64,000 nucleotides of DNA from Colwellia sp. MB3u-41 (GCF_014076845.1 NZ_JACGUT010000072.1:60780-124779), one strand, 5' to 3'; positions 50,605 to 58,141 are shown, numbered from the stretch's first letter. Notes: generated by a model from the letters alone, not told the origin. Numbers and translations: made by a program.

Positions 50605-50919
50605 GCTTTCGTTTGCCACTTCATGGTCTAGCCAAACGTGTTCATCTTTACCACCTAAATTAAAACGGTAGCCAAATGGTAGCGCCATGTATAACGCTAA
50701 TTCAGGGCGTTTCTCAATTAAATGATGAAAATGTACGGTGACCAGTGAATCTAAATTACCATCATATTCATCGGTAGTTAACCACCAACCGCTCATATGT
50801 TCTGGTGAAGGGTATCTAACACCTTCCACCGGAACAACACCCTCATAAATACCATTAGAAATAGTTACAAGTTAAGTTTGTTCTACAGGTGAAAATTTAG
50901 CGCCAAAGTGATCACAGCA
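50599..50919 (-). pseudogene. Cassette gene with in-frame stop (function unknown)
   Basis: The intact 3' part (GTG at 50829, 76 residues) reads VEGVRYPSPEHMSGWWLTTDEY...VHFHHLIEKRPELALYMALPFGYRF. The same frame continues upstream as VTISNGIYEGVVP and, beyond a TAA at 50872-50874, as CCDHFGAKFSPVEQT. The single stop seems to split a longer protein. The style (SGWWLTTDEY, ELALYMALPFGYRF) is like polymorphic-toxin immunity proteins, but I am not sure. The terminal TAA comes from attC H. Confidence 0.55.
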
Positions 50920-50972
50920 TTATTTTTGATTAAACTCGATATGCAAAATATTACACTCAACCCGATAAAAGC

Positions 50973-51070
50973 ATATAAAGCCCTATGTAAGCGGCGAAAA
51001 ATTGTTGACTAAAATTGCGAGGAACGAAGCTAGCCAACTGTTTAGCGTCCGTTTGAATAGCTTGTTATGT
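50973..51070 (-). repeat. attC site I (mutated R')
   Basis: Right end GTTATGT is normal. The left crossover reads ATATAAAG, i.e. minus-strand TTTATAT rather than GTTATAT. Arms GTTGACT/AGCCAAC. Confidence 0.82.
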
Positions 51071-51345
51071 AATTGGTTATTATGAACTTTATACTAACAA
51101 AAAATTCTAAAATCAAACAGATAAACGGAAGAAACAAAACACACCCACCGCCTAACATAAACCTAACTGTGAATTTTGAGCCACCAAATAAACGTAAAAA
51201 GCGTGACACAAATTTAGCTTTGCGAAACCACTCGTTTTATAGCGATATTAACAAAACTACAAAGCGAAAACTCAAGGCCAGAAATACTAAACCAACTTGA
51301 AACCACCAAACTTATTAAAAGAATTTACCCATAAAAGAAGGCGGT
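51071..51345. other. ORF-less cassette related to the 250-bp pair
   Basis: No minus-strand gene. It shares CTGTGAATTTTGAGCCACC with the cassettes at 50254 and 56139 but is otherwise diverged. A 75-codon plus-strand frame has low-complexity composition and I do not accept it as a gene. Confidence 0.55.
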
Positions 51346-51430
51346 ACATAACCCCCACTTAAGCGGACAAAAATTGTTGGCTATAATGTGTAGCGAAGCG
51401 GAACGAAGCGGAACGAAGCCGCTTTGCGGC
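51346..51430 (-). repeat. attC site J, half site
   Basis: ACATAAC, ACTTAAGCGG and ATTGTTGGCT are intact (R'-L' half). After GGAACGAAGC repeats the right half is missing and recombinase-element DNA begins. Confidence 0.75.
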
Positions 51431-51496
51431 AGAAGGAGTTATCGTCTGTACTACACTTATAACCTTCAACATTGAAGGTGCCTTAGGAGTATTGTT

Positions 51497-51780
51497 ATGA
51501 ACATCAACGACAAAGCATATCTAAATGAACTCACCTTGCAAGGTAAAAGTCCTAAAACCGTTGACATGTATAGCCGCTGCCTGCGGCAGGTGGTGGTGTT
51601 TTTTTATACCTGCCCCGATACATTAACTGCCGTACAGCTTAAGGCTTAATTTTTGTCACTGGTGCAGACCAAATCATGGAGTGCCGTTAAGATTGCTCGC
51701 AATGCTATTCAATTCTTTTATCGCCATGTGCTCAATAAACCTTGGGATTGGATACCGATTGTCAAACCACCTGTGGAAAA
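51497..51780 (+). pseudogene. Tyrosine recombinase, N-terminal fragment
   Basis: ATG at 51497 behind TAGGAG. MNINDKAYLNELTLQGKSPKTVDMY starts a SAM-like core-binding domain; a TAA occurs at codon 51 (51647-51649), then SLVQTKSWSAVKIARNAIQFFYRHVLNKPWDWIPIVKPP. The sequence is cut by a MITE-like element at 51781, so the catalytic domain is gone. It resembles the XerD-like integrases that travel with IS91-type elements more than integron integrases. The inserted DNA probably begins near 51430 inside attC J. Confidence 0.7.
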
Positions 51781-52076
51781 AATAGGGGGTCAAGTTACTT
51801 GATTAATAAGACTCTGGGTACCTCTAATTTCTTCATACTAATCCATACTAATCCATACTAATCCATACTGGCCAAAACGGAGCGTCTTGGTTTGTATTTT
51901 TGATTACGGACACTTTGTTTTACTCATACGTTTATGATGAGTAAATTATGCAGCAGATTGATAGGTAGCATAAGGACGTAGGTTTATTAGTCGCTTACGT
52001 TGATTAAAAGTCTATGGGTACCCCTAATTAATTAATTAAAAGTCTTATTAATCAATCAACTTGACCCCCTATCCCT
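51781..52076. mobile_element. MITE-like element, copy 1
   Basis: 296 bp with 32-bp terminal inverted repeats (51782-51813 and 52041-52072; 30/32 match) that start ATAGGGGGTCAAGTT. No ORF. Nearly identical to the copy at 54270 but longer by 19-20 bases, owing to extra AATCCATACT units. It interrupts the recombinase fragment on the left and a small gene on the right. Confidence 0.82.
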
Positions 52077-52140
52077 TCGCGGCATCATCTTTTGAATAAC
52101 GGCCTTTTAACGTTCTAGGGAATAATGTTTCATTTATCAT
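52069..52140 (-). pseudogene. 5' fragment of a gene truncated by the MITE
   Basis: ATG at 52140 behind GAGGGCG reads MINETLFPRTLKGRYSKDDAAKG and stops within the MITE end. Only 23 codons remain; the family is not identified. A TetR-type operator lies upstream. Confidence 0.45.
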
Positions 52141-52206
52141 ATCGCGCCCTCTATTTTTATTGATTGAAAACAAGCACAACAACAAGCCTGACATAGAGTG
52201 TAATTG

Positions 52207-52216
52207 ACCGATCGGT
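52207..52216. promoter_or_regulatory. TetR-type operator-like palindrome
   Basis: ACCGATCGGT, within TTGACCGATCGGTTCA, is a perfect palindrome of the kind bound by many TetR/AcrR repressors. It lies 67 bases upstream of the truncated gene. No matching regulator is encoded nearby. Confidence 0.45.
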
Positions 52217-52299
52217 TCATGTTATTACGATCTATTCCCTTTTATTCTAAATCTAGCTTCCAAAATATAAATATTTAGTTCGTTGTTGCTACTGTTTAT

Positions 52300-52322
52300 T
52301 AAGGCATGCCATTAATGCCTTA
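52300..52322. terminator. Small hairpin upstream of the DUF2975 gene
   Basis: TAAGGCAT/ATGCCTTA with a 7-base loop and no clear T run. The rest of 52323-52487 is AT-rich leader without a gene. Confidence 0.4.
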
Positions 52323-52487
52323 GCTTATTTATCGACATAATTTCACAATACACACGAAAAGTTTGTTGTGTATCTGAGAATTACTAAATAAACTTTAAAT
52401 AGATTAATTACTGTTTATCGATAACTAATTACCTACCAACATTAAACGTGATACATTTATATTAGATCAATTAAACGTCGAATCATT

Positions 52488-53063
52488 ATGGAAAAAATCA
52501 CTTCACTAAGCAGATGGATTAAACTGCTAATTTTATTTTTGGCACTTCTGCAACTTAGTAGCTTTGTTGGCACCATGATGTTGGGCAAATATGTTGGCAA
52601 TGAATATGTGTTAAGAATTGACTGGTGGGGGTTGTTTTATAGTATTTTAATAGTCGACTTTAACGGCTCTTGGTCGCTATTAGCCTCGTCATTACATGCC
52701 GCAGGCTTTCACCCTGGGCTTATTCTAGGGACGGTTAAAATACTGCCATATATTTTCATCTACTACTTTTTGTATCGACTTTTTAGTTTATATCAACAAA
52801 GGCAGGTATTTACTGCACGTAACTTCAAATGCCTAATCAACAAAGCCGTTGTATTTATAGCGTGGATAGTGATTAGCCTTTTTTATCCGATATTAGTTGC
52901 GTTTATACTTCATGTTGCAGGATTAGGATATGAGGTGTCGTATATTCTTATTCTTGGTGACCAAGAATTAAAGTATGCACTCTTTGGCATGATTTTTTAT
53001 TGTATTGCATGGGTGATGAGGCACGCCACTGAGTTGGAAGAAGAGGCAGAGTTAACAATTTAA
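52488..53063 (+). CDS. DUF2975 membrane protein
   Basis: 191 residues with four membrane segments (about 12-32, 62-82 region, 83-103, 124-146, 160-178). LILGTVKILPYIFIYYFLYRLFSLYQQRQVFTARN (about 79-113) is the DUF2975 hallmark. Its stop overlaps the start of a small XRE gene (TAATG), the usual DUF2975-XRE pairing. It is a plus-strand gene inside the insertion, not a cassette. Function unknown. Confidence 0.85.
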   Translation: MEKITSLSRWIKLLILFLALLQLSSFVGTMMLGKYVGNEYVLRIDWWGLFYSILIVDFNGSWSLLASSLHAAGFHPGLILGTVKILPYIFIYYFLYRLFSLYQQRQVFTARNFKCLINKAVVFIAWIVISLFYPILVAFILHVAGLGYEVSYILILGDQELKYALFGMIFYCIAWVMRHATELEEEAELTI

Positions 53064-53272
53064 TGGCTATTATAATTGAGCTTGATGTGATGCTTGCCAA
53101 ACGAAAAATGAAATCAACACAACTTGCCGAGTTGGTTGGTATTACCCCTCAAAATTTATCAGTATTGAGAAGCGGCAGGGCAAAAGCCATACGTTTTTCA
53201 ACATTAAACTCCATTTGCCAGCACTTGAAGTGCGAACCAGGTGATATTTTACTTTACAAAGACCAAACATAA
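53063..53272 (+). CDS. Small XRE-family regulator (YozG-like)
   Basis: 69 residues, almost only a helix-turn-helix: LDVMLAKRKMKSTQLAELVGITPQNLSVLRSGRAKAIRFSTLNSICQHLKCEPGDILLY. It is translationally coupled to the DUF2975 gene. Such pairs are thought to form a membrane-linked regulatory unit, by analogy only. The alpha/beta hydrolase gene follows after 23 bases. Confidence 0.9.
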   Translation: MAIIIELDVMLAKRKMKSTQLAELVGITPQNLSVLRSGRAKAIRFSTLNSICQHLKCEPGDILLYKDQT

Positions 53273-53295
53273 ACTTACATATTAGGGAAAACAAA

Positions 53296-54159
53296 ATGCG
53301 AACACTATTCAACAATATCAAATCGTGCATTTGTGTATGCGCCATGCTTTTAGTGATGTCGGGGTGCACAGTGCGTATTAATGAAAGCACTTTTATTGCC
53401 AGCAGTGATACCCCCGTCGCATTCAGCGATGAATTTACCCAAGAACTTAGAGCTGCGATACCCAATGGGGTCATCACACAGGTAAATATACAAACAAGCG
53501 ACTTAATTACCCTAAGTGGTTTTCATATTGATAATCCATCGAGTCAAACAACCCTCGTTTTTTTTCAAGGTAACGGAATGAAGATTGAGCCATACGGCAA
53601 ATCAGCATTGCGTGATTTGTGGTCGCTTGGCACCGACATATTTGTCTTAGATCGTCGTGGTTTAGGGGCTAGTGAGGGTGAACCTAGCATTAAAAGTCTT
53701 ATAAATGATGCACAATTTCAACTTGATTATTTACATCAGCATTATCAGCCGCAAAAGGTCATTTTACATGGTTATTCACTCGGTAGCTTTATTGCTGCTG
53801 ATTTAGCCAAGAACAATAAGATAGATGCTTTGGTGCTACATGGCTCTGCCACGAACGCCGACGACTGGGTTGCTGAAAAAACACCATGGTATATCTCACC
53901 GTTTATGACCGTAGAAATATCTGAAGACTTCCGCAACGCAGACAATCTAAAGGTCGTGTCTATGCATTACAACGGCCCGTTATTAGTTATTGCGGGCGAA
54001 AAAGATGAAGAAGTACCGGCAAAATTAGCAGAAAAACTATTCGCGCAGAGCCAATCTGCTAACAAGCAGCTAATTATGGTTCCTAATATTGGTCACCAAG
54101 GGATGATAGAAAACAAGGATACAATGACCCAATATCAAAAATTTTTGGCAAACCTATAA
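53296..54159 (+). CDS. Alpha/beta hydrolase lipoprotein
   Basis: 287 residues. Lipobox MLLVMSGC (about 17-24) anchors it in the envelope. The nucleophile elbow is LHGYSLGSFIAADLA (about 154-168). The acid is probably the Asp in VIAGEKDEEVP and the base His is in NIGHQGMIEN. FFQGNGMKIEPYGK forms the oxyanion region. The ligand is unknown. It is third in the DUF2975-XRE-hydrolase set and is followed by a strong hairpin. Confidence 0.88.
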   Translation: MRTLFNNIKSCICVCAMLLVMSGCTVRINESTFIASSDTPVAFSDEFTQELRAAIPNGVITQVNIQTSDLITLSGFHIDNPSSQTTLVFFQGNGMKIEPYGKSALRDLWSLGTDIFVLDRRGLGASEGEPSIKSLINDAQFQLDYLHQHYQPQKVILHGYSLGSFIAADLAKNNKIDALVLHGSATNADDWVAEKTPWYISPFMTVEISEDFRNADNLKVVSMHYNGPLLVIAGEKDEEVPAKLAEKLFAQSQSANKQLIMVPNIGHQGMIENKDTMTQYQKFLANL

Positions 54160-54214
54160 ACAAATTATCTATTTAGATTTCCACTTGCACCATCGCTCAT
54201 GCGAATATCCATAT

Positions 54215-54247
54215 TTGACTAAGGAAAATTAAGACTTCCTTAGTCAA
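54215..54247. terminator. Hairpin after the hydrolase gene
   Basis: A perfect 12-bp stem TTGACTAAGGAA/TTCCTTAGTCAA with a 9-base loop; no T run. Confidence 0.6.
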
Positions 54248-54269
54248 CAATAAACTGGGGTCAGAAAAA

Positions 54270-54546
54270 AATAGGGGGTCAAGTTACTTGATTAATGAGA
54301 CTCTGGGTACCTCTAATTTCTTCATACTAATTCATACTGGCCAAAACGGAGCGTCTTGGTTTGTATTTTTGATTACAGACACTTTGTTTTACTCATACGT
54401 TTATGATGAGTAAATTATGCAGCAGGTTGATAGGTAGCATAAGGACGTAGGTTTATTAGTCGCTTACGTTGATTAAAAGTCTATGGGTACCCCTAATTAA
54501 TTAATTAAAAGTTTTATTAATCAAGCAACTTGACCCCCTATCCCTT
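54270..54546. mobile_element. MITE-like element, copy 2
   Basis: 277 bp, nearly identical to the copy at 51781 in the same orientation, with the same ATAGGGGGTCAAGTT inverted ends. CTGGGGTCAG lies just before it (54255-54264). Its right end truncates the following minus-strand gene. Confidence 0.82.
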
Positions 54547-55156
54547 TTTTAACATATGAGTTATCCCAAAACCTAGTGAATGAAATAGCGGCTTCATTAA
54601 CGTGCTCATCAGCCAACCTTTCATTACCTTCTTTATGTCTGGAGTTTTCGAAAAACAAAAGCAGATTCATTTGTCTAGCCGACATGAATGCTCTCAAAAA
54701 TGACTTTCTTATTACAGTTTCCTTTTCCGAGTATTTGATGACGTCAATTTCAGTCCCATTTTCATTATCTACAACATACTTACAGTTAGCTGAATCATGA
54801 TATAACTCAAGGAAGAGAACTAGCTCTTGTAAAATTTCACGATAAGGCTCGCGTCTTCCGTGGAACTCTCTGAGGCTAACTAAAGGAATATATTTTGAGC
54901 TGTTTGGTTCATACCAAATATTATTTTAACCACTTAATACTATGGACGGGCCTCCGTCACCAGGCAATAAATCCCAGCCGTATCCCTCCATAGCTTGTTC
55001 TTTTTCATCGGGAGAAACCAAACATGAATATAAAGATCCATCTTCGGATTTATCATCTTTGTTGAGATTTTTGTGGAGAGGAATCCAGATTCCTTCACCC
55101 AATTCATCTCGAATAAATTGTAAAAAGTCATCCATGTCTACATTTCTACTCATCAT
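54547..55156 (-). pseudogene. Cassette gene split by an in-frame stop and cut by the MITE
   Basis: The first part (ATG 55156, MMSRNVDMDDFLQFIRDELGEG) runs 76 codons to a TAA at 54926-54928. The same frame then continues open as NNIWYEPNSSKYIPLVSLREFHG...VIRKSFLRAFMSARQMNLLLFFENSRH...ISFTRFWDNSYVKKG into the MITE. About 203 codons remain, missing the 3' end and its attC half. Family not recognised. Confidence 0.65.
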
Positions 55157-55178
55157 TCATCCTAATATTCAATTTGTC

Positions 55179-55269
55179 ACATAACGCTTTTTATAAATGG
55201 CGCGCGTTTTTTGCGCGTCCAGTGAAGGCCGTTTTTTGGCCGTAACGATATTTAATAAACTTGTTATAG
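55179..55269 (-). repeat. attC site K, different architecture
   Basis: Ends ACATAAC and GTTATAG match the others. The inside has two GC-rich hairpins (GGCGCGC...GCGCGTC and GGCCG...GGCC with TTTTTT loops) instead of the GTTGGCT arms. Probably from another attC lineage. Confidence 0.65.
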
Positions 55270-55632
55270 CGCCTTTTTTACATTTTTTAATTCATAATCT
55301 GAAAGAGGGCCATAAACGTCGAGGCATAACCATGAAAAATGGGAGCCAGCTTGTTCACTGGCTAATTTCATAATTTTCGTTTCAGAATTTGTATACCCAC
55401 CTTCTGATTTTTCAACAAAGTGAATAAGTAAATCCGGCTTAAAAATATAATCAGTCCAAGTCTTATAATGTTCAATAATACTTTTATAAAGCTCAACTAA
55501 TTGCTCAAAATCACCAACCATAGTTCTAGGATGACTTAACGCTTTAGCGGAAAAAACTTCATCTGTAGTTTTGTCAACTATTCTAGCCTCAACCCTACTT
55601 TGTCTTAATTTGATATATATGAATTTTCTCAT
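55264..55632 (-). CDS. Cassette protein with MreB-like segment
   Basis: 122 residues, soluble. HPRTMVGDFEQLVELYKSIIEHYKTWTDYIFKPDLLIHFVE, then TNSETKIMKLASEQAGSHFSWL, parallels the E. coli MreB stretch VIADFFVTEKMLQHFI...PSPRVLV...ERRAIRESAQGAGAREV. This suggests an actin-fold subdomain without the nucleotide site. The similarity is by eye and remote. The stop TAA lies in the attC K R'' box. Confidence 0.6.
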   Translation of the reverse strand: MRKFIYIKLRQSRVEARIVDKTTDEVFSAKALSHPRTMVGDFEQLVELYKSIIEHYKTWTDYIFKPDLLIHFVEKSEGGYTNSETKIMKLASEQAGSHFSWLCLDVYGPLSDYELKNVKKAL

Positions 55633-55644
55633 AACCTGATTGCA

Positions 55645-55744
55645 CTATAACGCCCCATTAAGAGGCAAATGATAGTTGGCTAAAATAAGCGACGAAGGAG
55701 CAAATAGCCAACGTTATTTGTCCCACTTGAATAACTTGTTATAT
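55645..55744 (-). repeat. attC site L
   Basis: Ends CTATAAC and GTTATAT; arms AGTTGGCT/AGCCAACG; the AAGCGACGAAGGAGCAAAT spacer is shared with sites A, W and Y. Confidence 0.9.
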
Positions 55745-56020
55745 GCAAGTGCTGCCAATTAGTGCTTTTTGAATTTTAATTTCTTCAAAATTATTATCTG
55801 TTTCTGCCATTGCTAAATCAATTTTTGCAGTCGTACATTTGTCAGATAATTCTTTGCTGAGTAAATAAATCTGATCTTTTTGATACTGAGCCATACCTTC
55901 TAAACCATTGTATTGTTCTCTATTCTCTGGTTTTCTATCTTTTTGGTATGGTGGTGGTTTAGTTGCACCACAAGCTGATAGCAAAACAATCAGCGAAACT
56001 GGAATTAATTTATTAAACAA
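55739..56020 (-). CDS. Small lipoprotein (cassette gene)
   Basis: 93 residues. Lipobox IVLLSACG (cysteine at about 17) followed by a Pro/Lys-rich stretch (TKPPPYQKDRKPENREQ) and a helical domain with two cysteines. Predicted envelope-anchored; function unknown. The stop is within the attC L R'' box. Confidence 0.75.
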   Translation of the reverse strand: MFNKLIPVSLIVLLSACGATKPPPYQKDRKPENREQYNGLEGMAQYQKDQIYLLSKELSDKCTTAKIDLAMAETDNNFEEIKIQKALIGSTCI

Positions 56021-56039
56021 TGCTTGTTACTCCTTGTAC

Positions 56040-56138
56040 ATATAACGCCACATAAGCGGCAAAAAATTGTTGGCTAAAATGTGTGAGGCACAAACAACAG
56101 CCAACTGTTATTTGTCCTGCTTTAATGACTTGTTATGC
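56040..56138 (-). repeat. attC site M
   Basis: Ends ATATAAC and GTTATGC; arms ATTGTTGGCT/AGCCAACTGT; L box CCTGCTTTAATGACTT. Confidence 0.9.
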
Positions 56139-56388
56139 GATTTTTACACTACCACAAACAGCACAATTTATATAAATATTAACGACATAAAATGCACATT
56201 AAAAATCACAGCATTGCGACACACTAAACCGTTAATTTTGAGCCACTAATGAAAAGTGAATTTATCACTTACCTACTTTGGCGAAAAACTATTCAACCAA
56301 AAACTGAAATAGATTTGATTACGCGTAAATAACCAAGATAAAGAAAAGACAACTACCACAATTACATTTAATCGAATTCGCAATGCCG
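56139..56388. other. ORF-less cassette, copy 2
   Basis: Near-duplicate of 50254-50503, with changes scattered and stops not conserved in any frame. Shared blocks include AATTTTGAGCCACTAA and the last roughly 100 bases almost unchanged. Likely non-coding. Confidence 0.8.
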
Positions 56389-56486
56389 CATAACGCCACA
56401 TTAAGCGGCAAAAAATTGTTGGCTAAAATGTTGAACGAAGTGAAAATAGCCAACTGTTTTTTGTCCGTTTGAGTAACTTGTTATAT
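56389..56486 (-). repeat. attC site N
   Basis: Ends GCATAAC and GTTATAT; arms ATTGTTGGCT/AGCCAACTGT. Confidence 0.9.
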
Positions 56487-56870
56487 GCTATTTAAGTCGT
56501 AGCTTACTATATATTTTTTAAATTTACCGAAGAAAAAGGATACTTTAACATTTGTAACCACCGCACGATTAACCTTAATAACAACCTTTTTTGTGCTGTT
56601 TAATACTTTATTAGATGTGATGTCTACCCCATCTTGTGATAACAATGCAAAGGCTGCATAAAAGTCAATCTCATTTATTTTTTTAGGGTAAGTAATTTCT
56701 AGGTTTACCATAGAGTCATATGCTCTATTAGATTCAATTTGAGGGGTAAACCCTAATTCCACAGCTTGTTTTTGCGTTAACACTATTTCTTCAACAGGCC
56801 CGCTCAACGCAAACGATGTAGCAAAACTCATATTACAGGATATGAATAACAATAAAATAAAAGCGCGCAA
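56481..56870 (-). CDS. Secreted hypothetical protein (cassette gene)
   Basis: 129 residues with a signal peptide (MRAFILLLFISCNMSFATSFA, cleavage about 20-22). The mature part is beta-rich with a VEEIVLTQKQAVELGFTPQ start and repeated KVV/VKV strands. No known family. The stop TAA is in the attC N R'' box. Confidence 0.72.
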   Translation of the reverse strand: MRAFILLLFISCNMSFATSFALSGPVEEIVLTQKQAVELGFTPQIESNRAYDSMVNLEITYPKKINEIDFYAAFALLSQDGVDITSNKVLNSTKKVVIKVNRAVVTNVKVSFFFGKFKKYIVSYDLNSI

Positions 56871-56890
56871 AATTATAACCTCCCTATAGC

Positions 56891-56988
56891 ATATAACGCC
56901 ACGTTAAGCGGCAAAAAATTGTTGGCTAAAATGGTGAACGGAGTGAAACAGCCAACTGTTTTTTGTCCGTTTATACGCCTTGTTAGCC
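56891..56988 (-). repeat. attC site O
   Basis: Ends ATATAAC and GTTAGCC; arms ATTGTTGGCT/AGCCAACTGT; L box CCGTTTATACGCC. Confidence 0.9.
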
Positions 56989-56992
56989 ATAT

Positions 56993-57292
56993 TTAGCTCT
57001 GTAGAAGAAATCTACGAAGATCTCGCTCTTGACGCATGACATGTAATATATAAACTTTGTCGCTATCCACTTTATAGAAAATACGACAAGGATCAACATT
57101 AACTTCACGGTAATTCAAGTTACTTAATTCAAGTGGTCTTTTACCTGATTCAGGATGCTCTTCTAACCTAGATATTTTATCAAATATTTTGTGAGTCAAT
57201 TTCTTAGCCGCATCAATATTACTTAAAGCAATATACTCAGCAATATCATTTAAATCATCAAGAGCTGGAGATGTCCAAATTATTTCAGCCAT
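56993..57292 (-). CDS. parE: ParE/RelE-superfamily toxin
   Basis: 99 residues: EIIWTSPALDDLNDIAEYIALSNIDAAKKLTHKIFDKISRLEEHPESGKRP, then REVNVDPCRIFYKVDSDKVYILHVMRQERDLRRFL. This is the ParE-like layout with a basic C-terminus. It may poison gyrase (ParE) or cleave mRNA (RelE). It overlaps the antitoxin gene by 13 bases. Confidence 0.9.
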   Translation of the reverse strand: MAEIIWTSPALDDLNDIAEYIALSNIDAAKKLTHKIFDKISRLEEHPESGKRPLELSNLNYREVNVDPCRIFYKVDSDKVYILHVMRQERDLRRFLLQS

Positions 57293-57537
57293 TTGCTCAT
57301 TTTCTCTTTTACTTCTTGATTCGAGAATGTATTACCGCTTTTAATTGCTTGCTCACCGCGTGCAACACCCTCAAGAATGGCCATTCGTTGCTGCATAAAT
57401 TCATAATCGTCAACATCAACTAAATAAGCCGATGGTTGCCCATGCTCAGTAATTAACACCGGTTCTTTGGATATGTGAAGGTCAGCTAAAATTTTGGTAG
57501 CTTGACGCTTAAGTGTCGTAACAAGTTCAACTCTCAT
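57280..57537 (-). CDS. Phd/YefM-family antitoxin
   Basis: 85 residues, upstream partner of the ParE-like toxin. N-terminal fold LVTTLKRQATKILADLHISKEPVLITEHGQPSAYLVDVDDYEFMQ binds DNA; the C-terminal helix (EGVARGEQAIKSGNTFSNQEVKEKMSKWL) would wrap the toxin. Likely self-regulated. Confidence 0.9.
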   Translation of the reverse strand: MRVELVTTLKRQATKILADLHISKEPVLITEHGQPSAYLVDVDDYEFMQQRMAILEGVARGEQAIKSGNTFSNQEVKEKMSKWLK

Positions 57538-57607
57538 GATAAATCCTATTTAGAACTCAAATAATGTATCACTATAGTATCACAAAAGTTCGAGGTTACA
57601 ACTATAC

Positions 57608-57703
57608 AGCTAACACTTTGCTAAGCCGATAAAAATGGCTGGCTATAATAGCGAGGTACGAGCACAGCCAGCTGTTTGTGTCCGTTTAAGCAACTTGTTA
57701 TTT
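57608..57703 (-). repeat. attC site P
   Basis: Ends AGCTAAC and GTTATTT; arms GGCTGGCT/AGCCAGCT, a compensated arm change relative to GTTGGCT/AGCCAAC. Confidence 0.87.
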
Positions 57704-58141
57704 TTTTTCTACTTTAATTGAATCATCTAGCTCTTCTCTTATTCCTAATAAAATCACTTTGAGTGCTATTTGAATAGCTTTATTGGCTTCATTTTCTAGG
57801 TCTTCAGGGGTGTGCATATATTCTTGATATGAAAGTGTATCGCTTTTATGGACTATTTTATTTCTTAGAGTCTCAAGTGACATCCAAGCCTCTCTGAGTC
57901 TATATTGTTTTAAAAATTTAGCTTCGCGTTTAGCTCCTTTAGCATGAAGATAAACTTCACCTGACGCACATGCTAAAATGATACAAGCAACCCAAGCCCC
58001 TGAGCAAAATACTCTTTCTAATTCCAACTCTAGTATTCTTGTTTGATCGGTAGATACACCGATCTATTTATCTCCGAGAGCTTGCCCAACATAGTAGGCA
58101 AACAAATCTCGTCTATATTGCCATATTTGTTGCGTTGGCAT
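57698..58141 (-). pseudogene. Cassette gene with in-frame amber codon
   Basis: ATG at 58141 reads MPTQQIWQYRRDLFAYYVGQALGDK, then TAG (58064-58066). The same frame goes on as IGVSTDQTRILELELERVFCSGAWVACIILACASGEVYLHAKG...IVHKSDTLSYQEYMHTPEDLENEANKAI to the TAA in attC P. Apart from the amber codon the frame is intact (about 146 codons). The 109-residue 3' part could restart at a TTG at 58027. Family unknown. Confidence 0.65.

Noticed and set aside
51073..51300. Plus-strand 75-codon frame in an ORF-less cassette
   Set aside because: Low-complexity Lys/Asn/Pro composition, no ribosome site, and the related cassettes do not preserve it.
51497..51780. Recombinase fragment as the integron integrase
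   Set aside because: It is on the wrong strand and in the middle of the array, lacks the catalytic domain, and its visible part looks like IS91-associated XerD-like integrases rather than IntI.
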